NCBI RefSeq assembly: GCF_002017865.1
Contig: NZ_MTJN01000002.1
Location: forward strand, 186,001 to 250,000
Direction of reading: 5' to 3'
Source: Rhodoferax fermentans
GTDB lineage: Bacteria > Pseudomonadota > Gammaproteobacteria > Burkholderiales > Burkholderiaceae_C
Length of the DNA stretch: 64,000 nt
Below are positions 1 through 8,572 of the stretch, in pieces (position 1 is the first letter of the stretch; each line of letters begins with the position of its first letter). The translations under genes were made by a program, and so were the position numbers. A model generated the notes under the pieces. That model saw only the letters and a list, made by a program, of their open reading frames with translations, was not told where the DNA came from and made no database searches.

Positions 1-608
1 TCGCCACGAAGTTGTGACCACTGCGTGGTGGGTCAGACCACTTTGACTGTCCACGCCGATGTGCAACTTCATGCCAAAGTACCACTGTTGGCCTTTGCGG
101 GTTTGGTGCATGTCCGGGTCGCGGGACTTGTCTGCGTTCTTGGTGGATCTCGGTGCACCAATGATGGTGGCATCCACAATGGTAGCGGCGTTGAGCTTGA
201 AGCCTTAGCTTTGCAAGACGGCGCCCACTTGGGCAAACAGGGCCTAGCCCAGTTTGTTGTCATTGAGGAGTTTGCGAAACTTCAGGATTGTGGTGGCATC
301 AGGCACAGATTCACGCCCCAGGTCAATGCCAACGAGGCTACACAGACTCATACTGTCGTACAAAGCTTGTTCACACGCCAGATCTGCCAGATTGACCAGT
401 GCTGAACGAAATGAATGCTCAGCATGCGCTCCAGCCCGATGGGTAGACGCCCATTGCCAGCCTTGGGGTAAAACGGCTAGATGACTTCGCACAGGGCTGC
501 CCAGGGAATGATGACTTCCATGGTCTTCAAGAACTCTTCGCGCCTCGTGGGTTTGCGATAGCTGTCAAAGCTATGCCGTTCGGCCAGGGCCAGGGTTTGT
601 TGTTTCAT
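1..608 (-). pseudogene. IS5-family transposase, broken and partial
   Basis: Recognisable IS5-type transposase text runs from ATG at 608 (MKQQTLALAERHSFDSYRKP) through [51 protein letters not shown] and [11 protein letters not shown] to [18 protein letters not shown] at the window edge. The Asp of VDATIIG is probably the first residue of the DDE catalytic triad. Reading is broken by a TAG at codon 44 (477-479), a 1-base deletion near 400, a TAG at 244-246 and a TAA at 205-207. The gene cannot make an active enzyme. It resembles the transposases of IS5 elements common in Burkholderiales. Confidence 0.85.
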
Positions 609-680
609 CTGCATCCTCCTTCCAGTGTCGCCATGAACCATGCAAGTCACGGGCCAACTAGGGACTTGTTCAGCATTGCC
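1..680 (-). mobile_element. Degenerate IS5-family insertion sequence, one end only
   Basis: The left edge holds one end of an IS5-type element; the other end lies outside the window. The transposase reads on the minus strand from 608 towards 1. Upstream of it, read on the minus strand, a terminal-repeat-like sequence begins GGCAATGCTGAACAAGTCCC at 680, directly beside TTAA at 681-684. IS5 elements are known to favour a 4-bp YTAR target, and TTAA fits. The assignment rests on transposase similarity plus this end structure. The exact terminus is an inference because the partner end cannot be seen. Confidence 0.7.
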
Positions 681-684
681 TTAA
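681..684. repeat. Probable IS target site TTAA
   Basis: The TTAA abutting the IS end fits the YTAR target duplicated by IS5 elements. Its complement supplies the TAA stop codon of the small ORF on the minus strand. The second copy would lie beyond position 1 and is not visible. Confidence 0.4.
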
Positions 685-896
685 TCTGATTTTTTAGAGG
701 TTTTGTCTTCTGTCAGATTCACCCAAACATCCCAATCGTGTTCAATGACCTCGGGGATGGGCATGGGACGCGGAAAACGCCGCCGTTCTGGCAAAGCAGT
801 GTCAGCCGGATTGCTAGCCAGGTTCTTGGAAACAGCTGAACCTGTGTCCACTTTGACCGGAACCTGCCCTTGACGTTTTAACAATTTCTTGAACAT
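681..896 (-). CDS. Small hypothetical protein beside the IS end
   Basis: 71-residue product that I do not recognise. It starts with a basic segment (MFKKLLKRQGQ), has a low-complexity middle and a motif-like centre, RRRFPRPMPIPEVIEHDWDV, and ends in a charged tail. No signal peptide or membrane segment is evident. There is no strong Shine-Dalgarno sequence before the ATG at 896. Its TAA stop is formed by the TTAA that touches the IS terminus, so the native C-terminus may have been longer or different before insertion. It may instead be a real short gene whose end simply coincides with the target site. Confidence 0.45.
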   Translation of the reverse strand: MFKKLLKRQGQVPVKVDTGSAVSKNLASNPADTALPERRRFPRPMPIPEVIEHDWDVWVNLTEDKTSKKSD

Positions 897-984
897 GTTG
901 CTTGCACTTTAAGGGCAACTGAGCCGCACTAGCAAAACCACTTTTCAACAAGGGCTATTCAGGCTTCCACACCCGCCCTCGGAT

Positions 985-1317
985 TCAGAGCTTGGGCTTG
1001 TCGCTGTGCGACACCTCGTAGCCATCAGCCACATACGCTGGCCCTTTCATCAGCCAAACAATGATGCAACCAATGCCAATTGTCAAGACGGCTGTCCAGA
1101 CAAAAGCCACGATGCCCACCATCAAGAAATCAAACGCCTGAACACGGCGTTCAATTTCGGAGGCTTTGCCCTCGGTCAGCACGAAACGCGCCAACCACGC
1201 CGCCAGCGCAGGCAACACGGTGCCGGCCAACAGCACCTGTGGCAAGCGTTTGAACAAACGCCACTCAAAACCGTAAGGCGTTCTCTGATAACCCGGAAGT
1301 TTGTTGAGCCAAGACAT
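985..1317 (-). CDS. Small inner-membrane protein, hypothetical
   Basis: 110 residues from ATG at 1317 (MSWLNKLPGYQRTPYGFEWR). Two hydrophobic segments are visible: about residues 25-45 (LPQVLLAGTVLPALAAWLARF) and about residues 65-90 (FLMVGIVAFVWTAVLTIGIGCIIVWL). This suggests a two-helix inner-membrane protein with a short polar tail. An upstream in-frame ATG at 1347 would add ten residues and overlap the GNAT stop codon; I prefer the internal start because the upstream residues look unstructured. The gene follows the GNAT gene closely on the same strand and is probably cotranscribed with it. I do not recognise a named family. Confidence 0.6.
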   Translation of the reverse strand: MSWLNKLPGYQRTPYGFEWRLFKRLPQVLLAGTVLPALAAWLARFVLTEGKASEIERRVQAFDFLMVGIVAFVWTAVLTIGIGCIIVWLMKGPAYVADGYEVSHSDKPKL

Positions 1318-1337
1318 GGTGGGGGATGCGTGTGGCC

Positions 1338-1841
1338 TCAGAGCCACTTCTGCATGAACTGAGCATGGCCCATGCTGGGTTCAAGTTGGTAGTTGTCAAA
1401 CCCGATACGCCGATACAGTTTGGCGGCCGGTGCGTTACCCGAGAGCACTTCCAGCGTCAGTTTGCAGGCACCGCGCTCACGCGCGAGCTGCTCCACCAAG
1501 GCCAGCATCTGCTCCGCAATACGCTGCCCGCGGTGGCTGGCGGCCACCACCACGTCGTGGATATTCACCAGCGGCTGGCAGGCAAAGGTCGAGAAACCCT
1601 CAATACAGTTGACCAGGCCCACGGGCAAACCCGCGTGCGCATCATCAAAGGCCAGCACACTGAAAATAGTGGGGCGCGCCTGCAAAGCGACAGGCAAATT
1701 GGCCTTGGTGAAGTCTGACAAGGGCTCCGCACCACCGGTTGGGTCCTGGGCGTAGGCATCCAGCAAACCCACCAGGGCAGACGCGTGGATCGGGTTGGTG
1801 TAGTCGGCGCGACACAGGCGCAGGTTCGGGGAGTGAGACAT
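1338..1841 (-). CDS. GNAT-family N-acetyltransferase
   Basis: 167 residues with the GNAT fold pattern. An N-terminal substrate region is followed by a beta strand and the acetyl-CoA pyrophosphate-binding loop around residues 103-112 (VVVAASHRGQRIAEQML, matching the R/Q-x-x-G-x-G/A type). Near the C-terminus is the typical NAPAAKLYRRIGF segment found in acetyltransferases. The substrate cannot be inferred. It starts 9 bp after the glmM stop on the same strand, so it is probably the third gene of folP-glmM-GNAT. Confidence 0.8.
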   Translation of the reverse strand: MSHSPNLRLCRADYTNPIHASALVGLLDAYAQDPTGGAEPLSDFTKANLPVALQARPTIFSVLAFDDAHAGLPVGLVNCIEGFSTFACQPLVNIHDVVVAASHRGQRIAEQMLALVEQLARERGACKLTLEVLSGNAPAAKLYRRIGFDNYQLEPSMGHAQFMQKWL

Positions 1842-1850
1842 GGGCCGATC

Positions 1851-3182
1851 TCAGGCTGTGAGGGTTTTGGCAATACGCTGGGCACAGAGCTTGGCCTGCA
1901 CGGCGTCACGCGCCTCGACCATGACGCGCACCAGGGGCTCGGTACCGCTGGCGCGGATCAGCACCCGCCCGCTTTGGCCCAATTCGGCCTCGACCGCGCG
2001 GGTCTCTGGTGCCAGTTGCGGGCTGGCTTTCCAGTCCTGGCCCGGTTGCAAACGCACATTGATCATGGTCTGGGGAAACAGCACCACCTCCTTGACCAAG
2101 GTAGACAGGCTCTGGCCGCTGCGCACCACGGTTTGCAGCACCTGCAGGGCAGAAATCAGGCCGTCACCTGTGGAGTGTTTGTCCAATGCCAGCAAATGCC
2201 CGGAACCCTCACCACCCAACAACCACTGGTTTTTCTCGAGCTCTTCGAGGACATAACGGTCACCGACTTTGGCTCGGACAAAGGTGACACCTCGCGCAAT
2301 TAGGGCCAACTCCACTGCCATGTTGGTCATCAAAGTACCCACAACACCGGGCACCGCTTCACCACGGCGCAGCCGGTCATCCACCATCAGGTAGAGCAAC
2401 TCGTCACCGTTGTACAGCCGCCCTTGGGCATCCACAATCTGCAGCCGGTCAGCGTCGCCATCAAGTGCCACGCCCATGTCGGCCCGGTGTGCCTTGACGG
2501 CCTCCACCAGCGCCTCGGGATGGGTCGCACCCACGCCACGGTTGATGTTGAGACCGTCGGGCGCACAGCCAATGGCAATCACCTCGGCACCCAGTTCATG
2601 GAACACCTTGGGCGCGATGTTGTAGGCCGCGCCATGGGCGGCATCGACCACAATGCGCATGCCTTTGAGCGTCAGGTTGTTAGCAAAAGTGCTTTTACAA
2701 AACTCGATATAACGACCAGCGGCATCATCCAGGCGACGTGAACGGCCCAGATGGGCCGAATCCACCCAAACCGGCTCCATCGCCAGAACCGCTTCCACAT
2801 CACGCTCCCAGTCGTCGGAGAGCTTGGTACCCTGGGCGCTGAAGAACTTGATGCCGTTGTCATCAAACGGGTTGTGGCTGGCGCTGATCACCACGCCCAG
2901 CGAGGCGCGCTGCGCCCGCGTCAGGTAAGCCACGCCGGGTGTTGGCAAAGGGCCAAGCAAGACCACATCGACCCCGGCCGAGTTGAAACCACTCTCCAGC
3001 GCACTCTCGAGCATGTACCCCGAAATACGGGTGTCTTTGCCAATCAGCACCGTGGGCCGCGCCTCGGAGCGTTTGAGCACACGCCCCACCGCATGCGCCA
3101 GACGCAATACAAAATCGGCGGTGATGGGGCTTTGCCCCACGGTGCCACGAATGCCATCGGTTCCAAAATATTGACGCGTCAT
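1851..3182 (-). CDS. glmM: Phosphoglucosamine mutase
   Basis: 443 residues, the usual size for GlmM. It interconverts glucosamine-6-phosphate and glucosamine-1-phosphate on the route to UDP-GlcNAc, feeding peptidoglycan and lipid A synthesis. Visible motifs are the N-terminal FGTDGIRG, the catalytic phosphoserine loop ISASHNP (Ser102), the metal-binding DGDADR loop (about 240-246), the sugar-binding GEGSGH and the C-terminal phosphate loop [14 protein letters not shown]. The ATG at 3182 overlaps the folP TGA as ATGA, indicating translational coupling. An upstream in-frame extension exists but lies inside folP and is not family-like. Confidence 0.97.
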   Translation of the reverse strand: MTRQYFGTDGIRGTVGQSPITADFVLRLAHAVGRVLKRSEARPTVLIGKDTRISGYMLESALESGFNSAGVDVVLLGPLPTPGVAYLTRAQRASLGVVISASHNPFDDNGIKFFSAQGTKLSDDWERDVEAVLAMEPVWVDSAHLGRSRRLDDAAGRYIEFCKSTFANNLTLKGMRIVVDAAHGAAYNIAPKVFHELGAEVIAIGCAPDGLNINRGVGATHPEALVEAVKAHRADMGVALDGDADRLQIVDAQGRLYNGDELLYLMVDDRLRRGEAVPGVVGTLMTNMAVELALIARGVTFVRAKVGDRYVLEELEKNQWLLGGEGSGHLLALDKHSTGDGLISALQVLQTVVRSGQSLSTLVKEVVLFPQTMINVRLQPGQDWKASPQLAPETRAVEAELGQSGRVLIRASGTEPLVRVMVEARDAVQAKLCAQRIAKTLTA

Positions 3183-4084
3183 GAAGCGGTGTGTCCTTGT
3201 GAATCCATCGGAGTGAGTTGGGTTGATCTTATCGCCTCGAGCACCTTCAAAACCTGCACGGTTTCCTTGACATCGTGCACACGCACCACCGACGCACCCT
3301 GCTGCACAGCACACAAAGCGGCCGCCAGGCTGGGTGCCAGCCGCTCGTGGGGCGCGAGCTTCTCGCCCTGATCTGCGTGTGCTGTCATACCCGCCAGCGA
3401 CGATTTGCGTGACCAACCTGCCAACAAGAGGTAGCCCGCTGCGAGCAACTCGGACTGGCGTGCCAGCAGCGCAAAGTTCTGCGCCACGGTTTTGCCAAAG
3501 CCGATACCCGGGTCCAGCACAATTCTGGTCTTTTCGACCCCTAGCCCGCATAGAGTCTGGGCTGACAGCTGCAAAAACGAGAGTACCTGTGGGACCACAT
3601 CACCCTGCATGGGCTGAACTTGCATGATTTGGGGCTCCAGGTGCATGTGCATCAGGCACACACCACAGCTTGGGTGCGCCGCAACGACCCGTGTGGCGTC
3701 GGCCAGCCCCTGCGCATCACGCCAGCGCAAGGCCCACACGTCGTTGATGATGTCGGCCCCGAGGTCCAGCACCGCCTGCATGACCTGCGGTTTGTAGGTA
3801 TCCACCGACACCGGCACACCCAGCTTGACCGCCTCTTTGACCACCGGCACGACCCGTGCCAGTTCTTCAGCCAGCCCCACAGGTGGCGCACCGGGCCTCG
3901 TCGACTCGCCGCCAATGTCCAGGATGTCGGCTCCGTCACGTAGCAGCAACTCACCATGCCGTAGCGCCGCTGTTGTGCTGTCATGGTGGCCACCGTCCGA
4001 GAAGGAGTCGGGCGTGACGTTGACAATGCCCATCACCTTTGGGGCGCTCAGGTCAATCTGGAATCGGGTGGTTTGCCAATACAT
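3179..4084 (-). CDS. folP: Dihydropteroate synthase
   Basis: 301 residues. It condenses p-aminobenzoate with dihydropterin pyrophosphate in folate synthesis and is the sulfonamide target. It carries both family signatures: [16 protein letters not shown] near residue 17 and GGESTRPGA near residue 58. The TIM-barrel strand motifs [20 protein letters not shown] and GWSRKSSL follow in order. The ATG at 4084 gives the usual short N-terminus. The gene lies between ftsH and glmM as in many proteobacteria and overlaps glmM by 4 bp. Its start is only 7 nt after the T-run of a strong hairpin downstream of ftsH, so its transcription may depend on readthrough. Confidence 0.97.
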   Translation of the reverse strand: MYWQTTRFQIDLSAPKVMGIVNVTPDSFSDGGHHDSTTAALRHGELLLRDGADILDIGGESTRPGAPPVGLAEELARVVPVVKEAVKLGVPVSVDTYKPQVMQAVLDLGADIINDVWALRWRDAQGLADATRVVAAHPSCGVCLMHMHLEPQIMQVQPMQGDVVPQVLSFLQLSAQTLCGLGVEKTRIVLDPGIGFGKTVAQNFALLARQSELLAAGYLLLAGWSRKSSLAGMTAHADQGEKLAPHERLAPSLAAALCAVQQGASVVRVHDVKETVQVLKVLEAIRSTQLTPMDSQGHTAS

Positions 4085-4091
4085 GGTCCAT

Positions 4092-4121
4092 AAAAAACGG
4101 GGCTCGCGCCCCGTTCTTTTT
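4092..4121 (-). terminator. Intrinsic terminator or attenuator, ftsH-folP
   Basis: An AACGGGGC / GCCCCGTT 8-bp stem with a TCGC loop (4096-4115) has T-runs on both sides, so it can act in either direction. Read on the minus strand, the T-run ends at 4092, 7 nt before the folP ATG. It probably ends most ftsH transcripts while leaking into folP. Confidence 0.75.
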
Positions 4122-4133
4122 TATCTGCGTGGA

Positions 4134-6053
4134 TCAGGCTGCGTGTGGTGCAGCGTCTGTTTTCACAGCGGGGGTACCGCCACTGCCAGTGTCAGAACCA
4201 GCCGTTGGCATACGCGGTGTCCAGTCCTTGGGCGGACGCGGCTCCTTGCCCGCCATGATGTCGTCGAGTTGCTCGCTGTCGATGGTTTCCCACTCCAGCA
4301 AGGCCTTGGCCATGGCGTGCATCTTGGAACTGTGTTCTTCGATCAGGCGGCGCGCCAGGGCGTACTGCTCGTCGATGATGCGGCGCACTTCGGCATCCAC
4401 CTTCTGCATGGTTTCTTCACTCATGTTGGTGGTTTTGGTCACCGAACGGCCCAGAAACACTTCACCTTCGTTTTCAGCATAGACCATCGGACCCAGGGCG
4501 GCCGTCATTCCGTAACGCATCACCATGTCGCGGGCGATTTGGGTGGCGCGCTCGAAGTCATTGCTGGCACCGGTGGTCATCTGGTTCATGAACACTTCTT
4601 CGGCGATCCGGCCACCAAACAACATGCTGATCTGGTTGAGCATGAACTCCTTGTCGTAGCTGTAGCGGTCTTGCGCCGGCAGGCTCATCGTCACGCCCAG
4701 CGCGCGACCACGCGGGATGATGGTGACCTTGTGCACCGGGTCACATTTGGGCAACAGCTTGCCAATCAAAGCATGGCCAGACTCGTGGTAAGCCGTGTTA
4801 CGGCGCTCTTCCTCGGGCATGACCATGCTCTTGCGCTCAGGGCCCATCAGGATCTTGTCCTTGGCCTTCTCAAAGTCTTGCATCTCCACCGTGCGGGCGT
4901 TGCGTCGTGCCGCCATCAGGGCCGCTTCGTTGCACAGGTTGGCCAGGTCAGCACCACTCATGCCAGGTGTACCACGGGCAATCACGCCAGGGTTCACATC
5001 GGCGCTGACCGGCACCTTGCGCATGTGCACATTCAGGATCTGCTCGCGACCACGGATGTCTGGCAAGGTCACATAGACTTGGCGGTCAAACCGGCCCGGA
5101 CGCAACAATGCAGCGTCCAGAATGTCGGGGCGATTGGTGGCAGCCACCACAATCACGCCCAGGTTGGTTTCGAAACCGTCCATTTCAACCAGCATCTGGT
5201 TGAGGGTTTGTTCACGTTCGTCATTGCCACCACCCAGGCCTGCGCCACGTTGGCGGCCGACCGCATCAATTTCATCGATGAAGATGATGCAAGGTGCGTT
5301 CTTTTTGGCGTTTTCGAACATGTCGCGCACCCGGGAGGCGCCTACCCCCACAAACATTTCGACAAAATCAGAACCCGAGATGCTAAAAAACGGCACTTTG
5401 GCTTCGCCTGCAATGCTCTTGGCCAGCAAGGTCTTACCGGTGCCGGGCGGGCCCACCAGCAGCAGGCCGCGCGGGATACGACCGCCGAGTTTTTGGAACT
5501 TGGCCGGGTCTTTGAGGAAGTCAACCACTTCCTTGACTTCTTCCTTGGCCTCATCACAACCAGCCACATCGGCAAAAGTCACGGTGTTGGTGTTTTCATC
5601 GAGCAGACGGGCTTTGCTTTTGCCGAAGCTGAACGCTCCGCCCTTGCCACCGCCTTGCATCTGGCGCATGAAATACACCCAGACGCCGATCAACAACAAC
5701 ATCGGGCCCCAGCTGACAAGCAGTGTCATCAAGAGCGAGCCCTCTTCTTTGGGACGCACATCAAACTTGACGTCATTGGCAATCAGGTCTCCCACCAGAC
5801 CACGGTCCAGGTAAGTGGCGGTGGTGCGGACTCGGCGGTCATCACTGGTGGTGGCCACAATTTCCGTGCCGTTTTGCCCTTCCAGAATGACCGCGCTCTT
5901 GATCTGGTTGTTGCGAACTTCATCCAGAAAATCGGAATAGCCTACATACGAGGCACCGGCAGCCGGACGGGTGTCAAACTGTTTGAAAACAGTAAACAAC
6001 ACCATCGCGATAACCAGCCAGACCGCAATTTTTGAAAACCATGGATTGTTCAA
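4134..6053 (-). CDS. ftsH: ATP-dependent zinc metalloprotease FtsH
   Basis: 639 residues. This membrane-anchored AAA+ protease degrades misassembled membrane proteins and regulators such as LpxC and sigma-32. Transmembrane segments lie at about 7-25 and 108-128. Walker A GPPGTGKT is at 201-208, Walker B IIFIDEID at about 256-263, the arginine-finger region at about 318-325 and the zinc site HESGH at 423-427. No ATG fits. I chose TTG at 6053 because GGAG lies 6 nt upstream (6060-6063) and the product starts [13 protein letters not shown] as in relatives. A TTG at 6065 would add four residues but lacks a ribosome site. It follows rlmE, the usual pair. Confidence 0.97.
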   Translation of the reverse strand: MNNPWFSKIAVWLVIAMVLFTVFKQFDTRPAAGASYVGYSDFLDEVRNNQIKSAVILEGQNGTEIVATTSDDRRVRTTATYLDRGLVGDLIANDVKFDVRPKEEGSLLMTLLVSWGPMLLLIGVWVYFMRQMQGGGKGGAFSFGKSKARLLDENTNTVTFADVAGCDEAKEEVKEVVDFLKDPAKFQKLGGRIPRGLLLVGPPGTGKTLLAKSIAGEAKVPFFSISGSDFVEMFVGVGASRVRDMFENAKKNAPCIIFIDEIDAVGRQRGAGLGGGNDEREQTLNQMLVEMDGFETNLGVIVVAATNRPDILDAALLRPGRFDRQVYVTLPDIRGREQILNVHMRKVPVSADVNPGVIARGTPGMSGADLANLCNEAALMAARRNARTVEMQDFEKAKDKILMGPERKSMVMPEEERRNTAYHESGHALIGKLLPKCDPVHKVTIIPRGRALGVTMSLPAQDRYSYDKEFMLNQISMLFGGRIAEEVFMNQMTTGASNDFERATQIARDMVMRYGMTAALGPMVYAENEGEVFLGRSVTKTTNMSEETMQKVDAEVRRIIDEQYALARRLIEEHSSKMHAMAKALLEWETIDSEQLDDIMAGKEPRPPKDWTPRMPTAGSDTGSGGTPAVKTDAAPHAA

Positions 6054-6152
6054 GCGAAGCTCCAATAAAAACGCATGACAGGCGTTAAAAACTCAAGGGC
6101 ACAATTCTAGGCTTTTCAGCTGCTGGCAACCAGCACCGAGAAAGGATCATCC

Positions 6153-6845
6153 TCAGCGAGCACATGGAAATGCAGCATTTTTTTGCACCATCCCCACCAG
6201 AAAAGTCTCGGACGAACGGTCTCGTGATGCTTTAGGCTTGATGCACTTGACAGTGACAAACACCTCGCGAAAGCGTTTGACCAGGCTGTCATAACTGCCC
6301 CCGTGGAACACCTTGGCCACCAAGGCCCCTTGTGGTTTCAGGTGCAACTGCGCAAATTCAAGCGCCAGTTCCACCAGATGCTCAACGCGGGCGGCATCGG
6401 CTGAATCAATGCCTGACAAATTGGGCGCCATATCCGAGATCACCAGATCAGCCAGTTGACCCTGCAGATGGCCAGCCAATTCAGTGAGAACATCATCTTC
6501 CCGGATATCCCCCTGGATGAACAACACATCCTCGATCGGCTGCATCGGCAGGATGTCCAGTGCAATGATGCGGCCATTGAGCTGCCCCGCAGCGGCGCCC
6601 CCGCCCTGCGCCGATTTGGGCGACATCTTGCGCCGCACATACTGGCTCCAGGCGCCCGGTGTGGACCCCAGGTCCACCACCAGTTGCCCGGGTTTGACCA
6701 GGTGCAGGTTTTCGTCAATTTCCTTGAGTTTGTAGGCCGCCCGCGCCCGATAACCGTCTTTTTGGGCCAATTTGACGTAGGTATCGTTCACGTGGTCGTT
6801 GAGCCACGCGCGATTGACCTTGCTGCTTTTAACTGCTGATTTCAT
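6153..6845 (-). CDS. rlmE: 23S rRNA U2552 ribose 2'-O-methyltransferase
   Basis: 230 residues of the RrmJ/FtsJ type, which methylates U2552 in the A loop of 23S rRNA using SAM. The N-terminus has the conserved Lys- and Arg-rich [13 protein letters not shown]. The SAM-binding motif is [14 protein letters not shown], followed by [13 protein letters not shown] and the catalytic Lys region [11 protein letters not shown], with SSETFLVG near the end, consistent with the K-D-K-E tetrad. ATG at 6845 ([19 protein letters not shown]) is preferred to an upstream ATG at 6881 that runs into the divergent gene. The rlmE-ftsH order, divergent from yhbY, matches other proteobacteria. Confidence 0.96.
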   Translation of the reverse strand: MKSAVKSSKVNRAWLNDHVNDTYVKLAQKDGYRARAAYKLKEIDENLHLVKPGQLVVDLGSTPGAWSQYVRRKMSPKSAQGGGAAAGQLNGRIIALDILPMQPIEDVLFIQGDIREDDVLTELAGHLQGQLADLVISDMAPNLSGIDSADAARVEHLVELALEFAQLHLKPQGALVAKVFHGGSYDSLVKRFREVFVTVKCIKPKASRDRSSETFLVGMVQKNAAFPCAR

Positions 6846-6860
6846 TTTGTGTATCTCGCC

Positions 6861-6866
6861 GATAAT
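6861..6866 (+). promoter_or_regulatory. Candidate -10 box 6 nt before the yhbY ATG
   Basis: GATAAT lies exactly 6 nt before the ATG at 6873, which would put the transcription start on or beside the A of the start codon. No Shine-Dalgarno sequence is visible and no good -35 box is seen. This suggests a leaderless transcript. Confidence 0.4.
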
Positions 6867-6872
6867 ACGGCC

Positions 6873-7346
6873 ATGCCTCAAATATTACTGACCCCTGCCC
6901 AGCGCAAATCACACCGCGCCGACGCGCACCACCTCGACCCCGTGGTCATGATCGGTGGTGACGGCCTGACTGCTGCCGTCAAAAAAGAAACCGATGCCGC
7001 CCTGAATGCCCACGGGCTGATCAAGGTGCGGGTGTTTTCCGATGACCGCGCCGCCCGCGAAACCATGTTTGCCACCCTCGCCGACGAATTAAACGCGGCG
7101 CCTATCCAGCACATCGGCAAACTGCTGGTGCTCTGGCGGCCCATGCCCGAGCGCGAAAAAACCGTTGACGAAGACCGTATGCCTGGCCCCAAGGATGTGA
7201 AAGTCCTCAAGTTCAGCAAACGCGGCGGCCAACGCCCCGAAGTCAAAACCCTGCGTGTACTGGGCAACCAGCGCCTGACCTCCGGTGGCCAGATCAAACG
7301 CGCCAAAAAGAAACCCATCAGCATCAAAAAACGCAACCAGAACTGA
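6873..7346 (+). CDS. yhbY: YhbY/CRM-domain RNA-binding protein
   Basis: 157 residues. The N-terminal 95 residues form a CRM (CRS1-YhbY) domain: [20 protein letters not shown], the glycine turn MIGGDGL, then a helix and [15 protein letters not shown] proteins bind RNA, and the E. coli homologue associates with pre-50S particles. A basic C-terminal extension of about 60 residues ([20 protein letters not shown] at the end) is longer than in the E. coli protein and may add RNA contacts. ATG at 6873 is chosen because the family starts near MPxxLTxxQR. The gene is divergent from rlmE with only 27 bp between starts. Confidence 0.9.
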   Translation: MPQILLTPAQRKSHRADAHHLDPVVMIGGDGLTAAVKKETDAALNAHGLIKVRVFSDDRAARETMFATLADELNAAPIQHIGKLLVLWRPMPEREKTVDEDRMPGPKDVKVLKFSKRGGQRPEVKTLRVLGNQRLTSGGQIKRAKKKPISIKKRNQN

Positions 7347-7377
7347 GCCGCTGCGCTCATCGGCGTTTGCCAACGCT

Positions 7378-7402
7378 GCGATCCGTGCACCCCACGGATC
7401 GC
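7378..7402. terminator. Hairpin between convergent genes yhbY and DUF4149
   Basis: A perfect 10-bp stem, GCGATCCGTG / CACGGATCGC, with a 5-nt loop sits between two convergent stop codons. No T-run follows on either strand, so it may block exonucleases or assist termination rather than act as a classical intrinsic terminator. Confidence 0.55.
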
Positions 7403-7422
7403 TTGACACCCAACTTCTCTGA

Positions 7423-7845
7423 TCAACCGGCTCTGCCAAGCAGCTTCTTGAACGTGAGGCCTGCACACAGCCACTGTGCAATATAAAGCCCCACACCCAC
7501 GCTGTGCCACAGCGGCAAATTCTGGCGTGCCACGATACGCGGCGCCACGGCCAACTCTGACAACAACGCCAACAACATCCCAAGCACTATATAAACAATA
7601 GCAGACTGCGCTTTTTCCACCTGGGCTAGAGGCTGATTTGACCTTGAAACCATCAACAAGCACAGGCCACACACCAACGCCACCCAGGTTTGCGCCGTGA
7701 ACAGCTTGGCCGCCATGTTGCCCGCCATGGCCGGGCTCGGCAGGTGGGCAAACAACATCGGCACCACATAAGCAGCCACCGTGGTCAGACTGCCCCACCA
7801 CAAGGCCGCAACCCAGACCGAGGAGCGCGGTAAAAAATCTCTCAT
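7423..7845 (-). CDS. DUF4149 integral membrane protein
   Basis: 140 residues with four hydrophobic segments, at about 10-30 (VWVAALWWGSLTTVAAYVVP), 47-65, 80-97 and 113-130. The pattern fits the DUF4149/TMEM205-like family of unknown function often found next to greA and yhbY in beta-proteobacteria. ATG at 7845 (MRDFLPRSS) is preferred to one two codons upstream. The loop between helices 2 and 3 (RSNQPLAQVEKAQSAIVYI) is encoded by a copy of the dispersed repeat at 7588-7640. The gene follows greA on the same strand with a 46-bp gap. Confidence 0.8.
   Translation of the reverse strand: MRDFLPRSSVWVAALWWGSLTTVAAYVVPMLFAHLPSPAMAGNMAAKLFTAQTWVALVCGLCLLMVSRSNQPLAQVEKAQSAIVYIVLGMLLALLSELAVAPRIVARQNLPLWHSVGVGLYIAQWLCAGLTFKKLLGRAG
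7588..7640. repeat. Dispersed AAGGGCTAG-type repeat, in DUF4149 gene
   Basis: Contains ATAGCAGACTGCGCTTTTT followed by CTGGGCTAGAGGCTGATTTG. It shares the ATAGCa, GCGCTT and GGGCTAGAGGC blocks with the other copies in this window. It lies inside a coding sequence and encodes a loop between two membrane helices. Confidence 0.6.
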
Positions 7846-7891
7846 GAACAAAGGCCCGCTTTCACCTGCTGAAACAACCAGGCCAAGACCA

Positions 7892-8368
7892 TCACAGGTA
7901 GCTGACGCTGATCACTTCCCAGCGGCGCAGGCCACCAGGAGCCTGCACTTCAGCCACATCACCGACTTCTTTGCCAATCAGGGCACGGGCAATCGGGCTG
8001 TTGACGTTGACCAGACCCAGTTTGATGTCGGCTTCGTCTTCCCCAACAATCTGGTAGCTGGCTTTGTCGCCGGTGTCTTCGTCTTCCAGTGCGACGGTCG
8101 AGCCAAACACCACACGGCCATCGGCGTGTAAATCGGCTGGGTCAATGATTTGTGCAGCCGAGAGTTTGCCTTCAATCTCCTGGATGCGCCCTTCCACAAA
8201 ACCCTGCTTGTCCTTGGCGGCTTCGTACTCGGCGTTTTCGCTCAGATCACCCTGTGCCCGCGCTTCGGCAATCGCGTTGATCACCGCTGGACGTTCAAAG
8301 GCTTTGAGTTGGTGCAACTCAGCTTTGAGTTTATCTGCACCGCGTTTGGTGATGGGAAGTGTCGCCAC
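7892..8368 (-). CDS. greA: Transcription elongation factor GreA
   Basis: 158 residues, normal length. GreA enters the RNA polymerase secondary channel and stimulates cleavage of backtracked transcripts. The N-terminal coiled coil carries the acidic tip [20 protein letters not shown] (Asp and Glu at the hairpin tip). The C-terminal FKBP-like domain carries [14 protein letters not shown]. The start is GTG at 8368, supported by GGAG 6 nt upstream and the family-like [10 protein letters not shown]. carB lies 200 bp upstream beyond a terminator. Confidence 0.97.
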   Translation of the reverse strand: MATLPITKRGADKLKAELHQLKAFERPAVINAIAEARAQGDLSENAEYEAAKDKQGFVEGRIQEIEGKLSAAQIIDPADLHADGRVVFGSTVALEDEDTGDKASYQIVGEDEADIKLGLVNVNSPIARALIGKEVGDVAEVQAPGGLRRWEVISVSYL

Positions 8369-8504
8369 GTGAAGCTCCGTTATAAAAATAGTTCAACCAG
8401 ACACACACACAACCCTCCCAACAGTTAGACCACCCCGGCAGACACAAGGGGTACCGCCAGGTGGGAGCAGACTGTGGGAACGGTTTTGCGCAAGCCAAAA
8501 TGAA

Positions 8505-8530
8505 ACCGCCGAACGTTGCCGTCCGGCGGT
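8505..8530 (-). terminator. Intrinsic terminator after carB
   Basis: A 7-bp stem ACCGCCG / CGGCGGT closes a 12-nt loop. On the minus strand it is followed by TTCATTTTGG. It lies 43 bp past the carB stop, between carB and greA, and probably ends the car operon. Confidence 0.65.
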
Positions 8531-8572
8531 GTTGTTCAATTATGCCGCGAATTAGGCGTGTTGACGACTCTT

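Noticed and set aside
3825..6035. 736-codon plus-strand ORF
   Set aside because: Mirror of ftsH and folP; His-rich composition is a typical shadow of GC-rich genes on the other strand.
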